A stretch of 64,000 nucleotides of DNA from Microthyrium microscopicum (Eukaryota > Ascomycota > Dothideomycetes > Microthyriales > Microthyriaceae). The notes beneath the pieces were generated by a model. That model worked only from the letters and a program-made list of their open reading frames with translations, did not search any database and was not told where the DNA came from. Position 1 is the first letter of the stretch. Each line of letters starts with the position of its first letter. The stretch spans positions 1,039,769 to 1,103,768 of the forward strand of contig MU004242.1 in NCBI GenBank assembly GCA_010405405.1. Reading direction: 5' to 3'. The translations under genes were made by a program, and so were the position numbers. Shown piece after piece: positions 21,470 through 31,481 of the stretch.

Positions 21470-24235
21470 AAGATAAATAACGTCTAGTAGTATATATATA
21501 AGAATTCTATATCTTTTAAGTAGTTTTTAAGGATAGGAATAAAGGTTTTAAGTAAGAGAGTAGTAGGTAGGAATTAAGCTATAAGATATATTTAATATAG
21601 TAGTTATGTTAAAAAATATATTAGGGCTTAGAGTTATATAGAAATATTTAGGAAATAGCTTTAATTATTACTTCTACTTCTAACTTCTTTATACTATAAT
21701 AAGAATTTAATATTAAACTACTATTACTATAAATCTTATCTAGAGCTTTTAGAATTAGTATTATTAAGAAGCCTAATCTAATAAGTATAGTACTAATAAA
21801 AATTAGTAATAATTTCTTTATAAATTATAATTATATTATTAATTATAGATAAAGGCTTCTTACTAAGAAGTTACTTAAACTAGGTATAATTATGCTCTAT
21901 AGCCTACTTTAAATAATATTCTTTAGCTTTAAGGGCTTCTATAATATAATTAAATACTAAATACTACTTAAAGCCTAAATTATTAGAAAACTATATCTTA
22001 AATTTACTAAATTCCTTCTTAGGATAGTATTTTGTTACTAATAAAGGTCCTAAAGGTATTATTAAAGCTATAGGAATACTACTATAGCGTAGTAGTAATG
22101 TTAAGTACGAGCGCTAGCTCTAGCTACTAAATACCCTACTAAAGACTCTACTAAGTAAGTCTAAGCTCTCTTAATTATAGTAGATATTAATGTTAATAGG
22201 TTGCTATTATAGATTTAATACTAATAGTGCTTCTTTATAATAGTAAGCTTATTAAATAGCTATAGATTCTAGTAATTTAAGTATTATAACTTATAGTAGT
22301 TTTTTAAGGGTAGTACTACTAGTAGTAATATTTTAGGCCTACTTATTTAAAAAGGAAGTATTTAGGAATAAGTATTTTTAGTGCGTATTAAGATAATAAT
22401 AACTGCTTCCTAAGTAATTTAGATATCTACTATCTTAATATATAGTTTTGTTTAATAATATAATAAATTTTAAGACTAAATTAAGTTAACGTTAATACTC
22501 TTTAGTTTATAGATTTACTTATTCTAATATCTCTATTACTATTACTAATGCTAGAAAGAGACGTTTAGGCTTAGTAATACTAAATATAATCTCCTATTCT
22601 AGATTACTAATATATTAAGAGTTCTTATAAAAATTAGACTTATATTAGTAAGTAATTTAGCACTAGATTAAAGTAAGAATACTACTAAGCTCCTTATTAC
22701 CTAAGCCTAAATTAATGCTAAAGCTATATTAAAGATCTTTAGTTTTCTTCTTTATCTTTTGCTTTAAAAATATCTATATTAAGATAGAAGAACTATATAT
22801 TATTCCTTACTCTTTAAGGCGTAGATCTAGCTAATTCTAAGTCTTTTTAAAGTCTTTAACTAGGCTCTAGTAAAGATAATTAAATTTATTCTTAATATTA
22901 GCTATTCTTTACTTTTAGATCTTAGTAATAATAGTTATTTTAGGAGAGAATTTAGGTACTAGTAGAGCTAATAGCATAGAATTAATCTAAGGAACTAGGG
23001 CGTTAGAATTAAGTAAAAATATCTTAGAATACTAAGCGCTATCTATTATAGCGTTTTAAGTAGTAGTTCTAGATAAATATATCTCTTTAATATAGTCTAA
23101 GCTATATTAATACTTATAGATAATATCCTAAGTAGCGTTAGGTATATTTTAGGTCTCTTTAATTAGAAGAGACTAAGTAATATTAATATCTTAAAGTTAT
23201 AATCTATTAGTAGCGTATTCTAAGATATCTTAAGTCTTAGTATTCTATTATAAGGAATACTTATCTAGTTAAACTTAAGAAGCTAGTAATATTAGTAAAT
23301 AATTAGAAATAATAGTATTTATATTAACTTTACTATAAAGAATAAGTAATAGTATAAACTTAGCATAAGATATAAGAATTAGATCCTTAAGATAAGAAGA
23401 TATAGCTAAAGCCTTTAGGGCTAGTATAGGTATTTTTAGTAAAGAAATTCTACTTATATTTATAAGGATCTTAAATAACTATCTAGTAGCCTTTTTAAGT
23501 ACTATTACTTATATTAATATATAGTAGTTTAGAGATTAGATAGGACTAAGGATTTAATAAATAAGAACTATAGTATTAAGAAATATTTTAGTACTAAAAG
23601 ACTAGTAGGAAGTTATATAGAAGATATTAAGGAATTATTAAAGGTAAGATAACGTTAAATAAGTATATTTTAATAATTTTAGAGTAAATTAATAGAATAT
23701 CTTATAGTTATTACTATTACTACTTTATTAACTCCTAAATAGCTCTCTAATAATTCTATAAGCTTACTATTTTGTTTAATCTTAAGATATAATTATTAAT
23801 AATTTGCTCTTAATACTAATAATCTTATACTATTTAATATTTTTAATTCTAGATCTTTAAATCTACTAGTAGGAATACTGCTCTTCTACTCGCTTTACCT
23901 TTAATATCTTTAGGAACCTAACTTAAGATTATGGCCTAATTAGCTCCGTTAAGATATAATTACTATTAAAGAGCTTTAAACACTATTAACTAGTAGGAAT
24001 ACTACCTATTTAAGATATTTTAAAGTTAATAAATAAGTAGTAATTAAATACTACTATTTTATAATCTACGTTACTAGCATGGCTTTAAAAGCGACCTAAG
24101 ATATAGTATTTAGGAACGATAGTTTTAAGGGGCTGCTATAGGGCTACGACTAGGAGGCGCCCTATAAATTTGTACTATAACGCCTATCCCGTCCCGCATA
24201 TCTACCTAATTACGGCGTGATCCGCTAATCTGTTA

Positions 24236-24272
24236 ATTTAGGGGGGAGGGCAGCACATCCCCAATAGCACTG
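24236..24272 (-). repeat. right terminal inverted repeat of the mariner-type element
   Basis: Inverse partner of the left end: AGGGGGGAGGGCAGCACATC, then CCCAATAGCACTG ending at 24272 next to TA. Confidence 0.85.
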
Positions 24273-24274
24273 TA

Positions 24275-25354
24275 ATCAGCTGCTTGTAATGGATTCCGTA
24301 CAGGTCGACGACTACTCACAGCAATGGTACATGTATGAAGATTCGTTGCCCATTTTCCGACCCCATACAATTTCGCTGACGTCGGAAAATGTCCGTGCGC
24401 AAAACCCACCCGGCTCTAACTTCGCGACATTGTTTCCCAACACTATCCTTTTGTTATACCCAACTACCTATCCGTTGTGATATCGCCAATTGCACGAGCC
24501 CTCGGCCGATGCCGCCTCTCTATCACATAGTACAAGCCAACGGCCCCGTTTTTGTCCTCTCTAACGGTCTTCTCGCCACGCGCTGCACTCGGCTGCCGCC
24601 CTCTTGCCCAGTATTCCGTTCAGGCGATGCCAACACATCACTACGAGGATGAAGATGCTTCTAGTCCTGCACTCACCTCCCTTGATCCATGTACCTTGTG
24701 CATCGCTCATTTCTCCTTCCGCGCTTACCCTTTGCTGTATGCCTGCGTTCATCTGCCGCCCTGGTCTGCCATGGCGTAGTCGCACACTGTCTGCATTGTC
24801 GTCGACGTTCTTGCCAAACCACGACTTTTTTTTCTTTGCGCGCCGGCTCGGCAATATCCTGCCATTGTGTCCTGGCTCAGTATGTGCTGTAGATGCACCT
24901 AGCAATCTAGCCCTGAAGTTTATGCCAATCGCTGAGTAGTACCATGGCATCCTGGCGCTGGCCTCCGTTGTCGAGGCCCACGCAAGTCGAGTCTCTCAAG
25001 GACACTCTTTCCTAATCCGGACGAGATGCTCACCGGATGATTGCTTCCATTGACAACATTGGATATCGCCGCCCATGATACTGCTTCTGTGCGAGCGGGG
25101 TCGACATGATTGCATGCGACAAGATGGATATCATGCTCTATTCTTTCCCGTGATATCTTGTCGCCGGCAGGGGGGTCTATGGGTATAAAAAGGTGCGAAA
25201 TCAGAGGTTTGATTCATCTTTCTCTTTCTTTCTTTATTAATTGTCTTTCAAAAGTCATTACCAGCTTCTCTACTGATCTACTACTTCACTGCTTATCCAT
25301 TGACCCACTATCAAGCAAGTAACTCTCAATATACACAAGTAACATCCAAACATC
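24275..25354. other. intergenic; promoter of the KxDL-like gene
   Basis: No gene is supported. Frames of up to about 130 codons on both strands have no recognisable protein character. The last 180 bp hold a TATA box and pyrimidine-rich tract. Confidence 0.4.
25184..25191 (+). promoter_or_regulatory. TATA box
   Basis: TATAAAAA sits 164 bp upstream of the ATG at 25355 and is followed by a CT-rich tract (TTTCTCTTTCTTTCTTTATT) at about 25219-25240. Such tracts often mark transcription start regions in filamentous fungi. Confidence 0.5.
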
Positions 25355-26018
25355 ATGTCTTCCTCCCAAGCTTACAACGGGTACTATCCAACACAACCCA
25401 TTGCCATGCCTCAGAAGCAGCAACAGCAACACTACTACCCCTATCCTCAGGTACCTTACTCTGTTTCTCCCCCAGAGGTTTCCGACAGTGGCACTTCCGG
25501 TGGTCCATCCTACGACCCCACCGCTACAGCCAGCAGCTATGCTGCTAGCGCAAGCGACTATGAAGGCACAACATCCACTTCCAGCGTGGACCTGCTCGAA
25601 TTCATGCACGACCGTCTTCAAAATGCTTACCAGCCAATGCAAATGGACCAAAGTCTAGTGCAACAAACACAAGCGTGAGTCGTCCACCGTTTTCTTGCAA
25701 TTTCACAGAAAAACTAACGTAATTCAGATCCGGTGAAATGAACGCGAAAACGCGCCAATTGATGGAATTGCAAGCACTTGCAGCACAACGCTTCGCAGCC
25801 ATGCAGGCCCAATTTACCGAGGGTCTAAAAACCGCCAAAGAAGTCGAGCGCGATCTCGCCTGGACGCAAAAGAAAGTCACGTAAGTTCTCTCCCCCTCAC
25901 AAAGACCACCCCATATTCTAATAAAAATCCCAGTCAACTGAACAACCGCGCCGCAAAGAAATACGCCAAAGAATATGCCCGCGCTCAAGAACGCTACCCA
26001 GCACCCATGGAAGCTTAG
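25355..26018 (+). CDS. KxDL-domain-like small protein (possible BORC/BLOC-1 subunit)
   Basis: Three exons, 25355-25674, 25728-25880 and 25934-26018, give 185 residues. The N-terminal 80 residues are a Gln/Tyr/Pro/Ser-rich disordered leader. The C-terminal 100 are helical: VDLLEFMHDRLQNAY, then LQALAAQRFAAMQAQFTEGLKTAKEVERDLAWTQKKVTQL. This length and spacing resemble the KxDL family (Arf-like/lysosome-vacuole positioning complex). The ERDL sequence sits where the name-giving KxDL motif occurs. The family call rests on pattern only; a generic coiled-coil protein is the alternative. The gene has its own TATA promoter next to the dead transposon. Confidence 0.65.
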
Positions 26019-28006
26019 GCTTCACATTTACCAGCAACTCCAAGAACCTTCAAGCGACGTTCTCGTTCGCATTTCATTTTCTTGTCATTATTTCCTCACT
26101 TTCTTATCCCGCAAAATATTCCCCACTGGCGTTTCTGATTTTACTTGAGAGCGTAGTCGAAAGAGCAAGTGTCGTTGTTGTTGAGAGAAGGAAAAAGCAA
26201 CCCCTGTCATGCCCCTGCATTTTTGTTTCCCCAGATCGCTTCTACGGGCCGGCCCGCCTCACAGGGCTTAGGTGCCAGATGTGCGATGGCTGCACGGCAG
26301 TTGGCGAACGATCGCTATGTCGCGCAGACGCTGACGAGGCTAGTTCGCGGCAGTCGGCTGGGTTTGCGCGTTTTCTTCCGAGGAGCAGAGTGGACCGGGT
26401 GCTTGGGACCGCGCTTGCTAGCTGAGCAGCAGCGCGCAGACGCGTTGTTGTTGGACGTGGCGTGTTTTCGCGCAGCCTGGTGAATGTTTGCGAGAAAAGA
26501 GAGTAGAGAGGACGCAGGTCGCATTAGGGAGCTCGTTGGTGGCCATTAGGGAGGACAGCGGCAGTGAGACAGTGAGGCAGCGAATGAGACGGCGAGGGAG
26601 TGAGAGAATAGTGTGTTTTGATATGCTGGTGGTGCTTTAGGGAGTCTTTGGGTTTCTTGTCAGCATAGCTGCATGGCTTTCACGTAGATACGAGTGTAAT
26701 GAATTAACGACACATCCTATCATCCATGTACCGAGCTGTAGACCCGACGGACGCGTGAGCTTGCATTTTGTTTTAACTGCATTAGGCTGACGAGTGTGAT
26801 TCGGCAGTGATGTGTGCATGTCGGGGGGTGTAGTGGATGATCGGGGTGGGTGTGTGGTATGGATAGGTTATCAAAATGGGACGGGTGGTGTTGGTGATGC
26901 GAGCCTTTTGAACGGCGGTTAGTTGGATCAAGTTGTGGCGGTCATGTTGTACATTTGAACTAATTTTTTGATTGGACGATTGCTTGCTATATAATATTTC
27001 CTGCCTTATGCAAAAGCCAAATCTAAATTGTCAAGCGATAGTCTGCTCACAGGTTTGAAGACTCAACTCCACAGACACAGATCATGAAAACTGTCAGATT
27101 CTATTTCCTATATCAACCACTAGAAGAGCTCCCGTGTCGCAAGCATTATGATCTTGTCAACTGAGACTCAATTGGTTAAAAATGTGTTAATTCTCTGAGC
27201 ATACCTGTTTGAAATCTTGAGATATAAATCGACCGAGAGCCAGCATTTATCAATAAGCAATTAATTTCTTGCCTTCAAGAGAAGTTAATCACTACTATAT
27301 ACGCTGAATAACATGTATGAGTCAATGTGTACTAGCAACCTGTTGAAATAACGTTGGAACATTCTTGGTCGAGGCTCGAGGATGCAGTATATATTTAGTT
27401 CCAGATGATTTTGATAATATCTGCCAGTAGAGTGATTGTTCCTGCGGCCCTCGAAGTGCTTTCAGTGTAGCCTCGACTAACCTAATTCGCTCTTTCGTTA
27501 CAAGAGGAGCAAGGCGAGCAATTGGACAGGTCGCAGGTTCAAATCTACTGGGGAGATAAAAAATTGTGGAATTCACGGCCCGCTCCCGAAATCTAAATTG
27601 CCCTTAGATGGGCCGGCAAGGGTGTTCGGATGAGAAACAATTTTTTTGTCTTTTGGTTTTGGGATTTGATATGCTTTTTGCTTGGTTGCGAGAGTGTTTG
27701 TTGTTTGTTGTTGTTGGCTGGTTCCAAAGTTGGGAGTGTTGCTGCTATCGTGAGCTCATTCAATCAGGTTGATGTCAGGTTTTATATCAGTTTTTAAGCT
27801 CATAGCTTTTTAGCTTACTCAAATGAACACAGTGATATTTTTTTGTCTGGTTTTCTGACTACATACCCTTCAAACATTGCTTGCTCTTGCTAACTTCAAA
27901 ATTTCAAAAACATGCATGAGCCGACAATGAAGGTTCCAGTACATATCGCTCTCGCCACAAAGTCACTGAACAGCGATTGTCGTATACATCCCATATTATC
28001 TTGTCT
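26019..28006. other. 2-kb intergenic region with a tRNA-like fragment
   Basis: No protein gene is supported. A G+C-rich patch lies at about 26230-26480. At about 27510-27560 GCAGGTTCAAATCTACT resembles a tRNA T-arm/B-box, but no full tRNA can be folded. Confidence 0.4.
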
Positions 28007-30693
28007 TCAATTGTAAAATTCGGAATCTTTCCCTCGGTATGCTTTATGCCATTCATAGCATACATCACCTGGCTGTCCGTAGCTTTCGTGTCTCTGTAGG
28101 TCGCATTCAATGCAGCCGTTACACTTCAATCATTAGCAAAACTTTCCAAGTTGGGGGAAGATCGATATATACCTGTGGGCAGAGCTTTTGTCTGACACAA
28201 GCCAAGTACGCGGGTGTTTCTTGTACACAACGGTCTGGATGGAACCCTGATACGGTATGGCCAGCCATTGTATCATTGAAAATTACAAGAGGTTTCTAGG
28301 TCGCCAGTCAGTAACTTGAAAGCTTATAGGGCTGCTTTCGTGAGCTAGATTGCGGTGCCTAGGCTTGCTTGAACGTACTTTGCATGCAGTCTTCATCTGG
28401 GTATCGCATGCATCGGTGCAATTTGGGCCCCATTTTGGAGCTGGCCACTCCTCCAACTTTTCGTAACTCGACTGAGTTGGAATCACGTCTCGCTGTTGCT
28501 CCTTGGTCGCTATTATTAAATTAGAGCGCCTGTCGTATTCATGCTCCGCACTTTCTGGCTTAGCGCTTGGTGGTAGTATATCTTTAAACAACGCAAAGTC
28601 GGTAGCCCACTGATTACAAACCTCACTGGTCGTATGTAAGGTTACATTGTCCTTCCTGTGACATTCGAGGCAGGAATCACACTTCATACAAGCATTAGCA
28701 AGCGCATCTCTTCGTAAGACAAGAGAGACATACTTGGGAACAGAGATGTTGTCGGACACAGGCTAAGTACGCTGGCGCTTCCTTCTCGCAAATGTCTTGA
28801 TGGAATGCTGCATTGGGACGCTGAGAGATAACTCGAGGTTTCTACACAATGGTTAGCGTATCATATTTGGTGTAGTATTACCGTTAGCATGGACTGCTTC
28901 ATCGCGTTCTTACCTCGCAGCTAGTCTGCATCTTTGTGTCACAGGTAGTGGTGCAGTTGAGATACGAGATCGATCTTGGAGGTGCCGAGAGCAACTCTGT
29001 GTGATTCGAAGCTGGGCTATGTGTCGCGTTGCCCGGCTTTGATAGCTCTACCTCTGATATGTTCGAACGTTTTCGGTGCGCCTGCGTGTTAGCATCTAGC
29101 TGCCATATAGAACATAGTCCATGCGGTCCTTCGACAATCATACCGTCATCGCATTCACTACAGCCGTGGCACTGTATCGCAGTGGGTTAGTAAGTCTCTC
29201 TCGCCTTTGAGAACCCATTAAGATCATACCTGGGGACAAAACTTTGGTTTGACACAGTCCAGATAAGGTCTTGCTTTTGGCTCGCAATCTCTCGAACTCT
29301 TGAAAGGCTGGACGACTGGTTTCTGTATCCCTGTTTAGTAAACTGAAAGCGGGTTGGTATTGGGAGGCGTGGCTATATCAGTTGGCGTACGTACATTGCA
29401 GGTCTGCATTTTCTTTGCACATTCATCAGAGCAGACTGGTTTCTTCCCGGGTGGAGGATGAGTATCCACCATCATGGGCAGGGGGTTTGGTGCTGGACTA
29501 CGTGCCACATTTTTTGGCTTGTCCGGTAACAGCTTTGCTGAAATAACGTATTTGGTCGAACTGACATTCTGAGACGACTCGTCCTCTTCACACGACTCAT
29601 CGTCCTCGTTACCTGGTTGTTGAATTTCTTTAGCAGCAGCTTGCTCATTTCGAACGATATGTCTATTCGGAACCTCTCTCTTCTCTGCGTCTGAATTATA
29701 ATATTGCGCATCATTTTCTGGATTCCTTCGAGGAATATGACGCCACGGAGCGGAGTCCCTCTTCCCTGGCACTGATGATTCCCGTGGTGGAGCAATCGAA
29801 AGCTTGATACCCGGCGAGTGATCCTTACCGATATCAACAGCACGATGATCAGATCGCTTTTGTGGCTTGGCTTTGTGACCTCCCATAGGAGCTCGATGAG
29901 GTGGTGCTTTGGTAGTCGTAGTCTTCTTCTTTGCAGCCCGGGGTCGAGCAGCTAGTTTGGCTAATGGTGGCGTCGTATCTGTAGTCACTGATTCCATGTT
30001 TGGAGCTGATGGAGGAGCACGCTTCTCAACGAGCGGAAAACCCTTTACAGCAAAACTCGTTGGAACTGGCACACGTTTGACCTTCTTTCCTGCCGGCGGA
30101 GGCGCTGCCGAGGATGGTACAGCCTGTGTGGAAGGCGCATCCGCTGGTGCAGGTGACGACGGTGCAGCCTCTGTTGGAGCAGGCGTTGGTGGTGTAGCCG
30201 GTGCTGGAGCACCAGACGACACACCCCCTGGAGAAGCGGCCGAGCCAGCATCCGTAGCAGACGCTGCGGGAGCGCCTGTAGCACCTGCATCGCCCGATGA
30301 GCCAGCAGAGGAGACAGCAGGAGTCCCTTGAGCTTCCGGAGCAGGTGGGACGGTGGCAGGCTGAGAGATGGAAACGCCTTGGGCGTCACCTGGCAGTGGA
30401 ACATCTGCAGGTTGTTGGCCTGGGTCTCCAAGGGCCTCGGCAGGTTGATCGAGACCTGGAGCGAAAGGGGCGGCAGTGGCGATAGAGACGCCTCCGCCGG
30501 GATAGATGTTGACGTTGACTTCGAGATAATTGGCTGGAGGATTGGCAGCTGGAACAGGCGCATAATTGGAGATGGGTAGATCAGTGTTGCCGGCAGCAGC
30601 TGGTACTGCTGCGTCAGTGGGAGCGGGCGTACCAGCGATAGCAGGATGGGTGCGAAGGAGGAGAGCGAATAGTAAAAGACCGTGTGTTATCAT
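28007..30693 (-). CDS. secreted protein with three repeated cysteine exon pairs and an Ala/Pro-rich region, 766 aa
   Basis: Seven exons: 30693-29395, 29322-29230, 29171-28914, 28841-28734, 28681-28379, 28295-28173 and 28123-28007. Every intron is phase 0. The ATG at 30693 begins a clear signal peptide (MITHGLLLFALLLRTHPAIAG). Residues about 20-200 are an Ala/Pro/Ser/Thr-rich, mucin-like stretch. A basic region with five Lys-Arg pairs (about 206, 224, 279, 311 and 338) follows, resembling Kex2 sites. The C-terminal half repeats a module three times. Exons 2, 4 and 6 encode KP..., C-x9-C-x5-C-[PS]-Q with PAYLACV. Exons 3, 5 and 7 open with C-x2-C-x2-C. Exons 1, 3 and 5 end with C-x3-C-x6/7-C (e.g. 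CDTKMQTSC). No known domain is recognised. It is probably an extracellular disulfide-rich protein, perhaps a wall protein or effector-like precursor. Confidence 0.8.
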
Positions 30694-31481
30694 GATCGTG
30701 GTGATGGTGGAGATTGTACGGCCTGCGTTCAAGTTGTCATGATGGATGTAAAGATCCTGAAGGATGGACGACTTATTTGTAGTAGGCAGCTCAAATGTGC
30801 GATCAGGACATATGGGCCGGGCAATGCCGTTGGTACTGGTGTTTGGATGTTAAGCGCTTGTTGAGCGTTCGTTCGCAGGAGCGTATGGTGGTTTCTGGAC
30901 GTGTCCAATCACTGCTGTGTTGTTCGAGATGGCAAAGCCTGCCGTCGGACGCGTTGGCTCTACAGGAAGAGGGAATGAGCAAGCGAGACTTGAGTGTTTG
31001 TTCACTCCTGGCGTCCAACGAGCGATGTTGGTTTTGAGTGAGGACGTGGGTGATCGACTCGTTTGTACTATTCACAAGTGAACAGGTTGTGAGTTCATTA
31101 AGTGTTGGCAGTCCTCGGATACAATTAGATCTGTAGTTGGACTTCCCGGCAGTGTGAACAGCACGATCCGTTAGTATGCATGGGGCCTCTCATTGGAGAA
31201 AACTGGCCACTGATCAGTTCAATGGACAGACTGTATCGATTCATATTTGGGGCGATCGCATGCTGATTACGACGACACAGAGCACACCGATTATTTTGTT
31301 ATTAGCTGTAGCTTACGGAGTAGGTGGGATTAACCTTGATTAATATTTTTGGATCTGTATGGTCATGCCGTTTCAATCTTCCAAGTCGTGAAGAGCAATG
31401 GTATATCCACCCAAAAACGCCAGTACATCAGCATCAACAATGCATGAAAACAAATCCAGAACACTGACATCAACGCAATTC
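30694..31481. other. intergenic, promoter side of the cysteine-exon gene
   Basis: No gene is supported. It separates this promoter from the 3' end of TAF12. Confidence 0.4.

Larger units (their letters stand above)
20294..24272 (+). mobile_element. RIP-degraded Tc1/mariner-type DNA transposon with TIRs and TA duplication
   Basis: Both ends begin CAGTG, then two variable bases, then ATTGGGGATGTGCTGCCC, then a C-rich tract, in inverted orientation. TA lies at 20292-20293 and 24273-24274 on the two flanks, the hallmark target duplication of Tc1/mariner elements. The interior is extremely A+T-rich, dominated by TpA and nearly lacking CpA/TpG. Frames are full of TAA/TAG, the signature of repeat-induced point mutation. 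Plus-strand reading at 21320-21469 still shows the second and third parts of a DDE transposase core: IDNISFYYSKEVYKIF, then a degenerate LPPYSPDFNPIEEFF as FLLSYYLDFNPIKEFF. At 3979 bp it is about twice a usual mariner. The half right of about 21700 is not explained by the transposase. Confidence 0.9.

Noticed and set aside
24561-24950. 129-codon minus-strand frame next to the transposon
   Set aside because: No motif, no splice partner, overlapping frames on the other strand of equal length.
27322-27576. 84-codon minus-strand frame
   Set aside because: It overlaps the T-arm-like fragment and has no protein character.
29909-30331. 140-codon plus-strand Gly/Ala/Val-rich frame
   Set aside because: Mirror of the Ala/Pro-rich exon on the opposite strand; GC-rich repeats leave both strands open.
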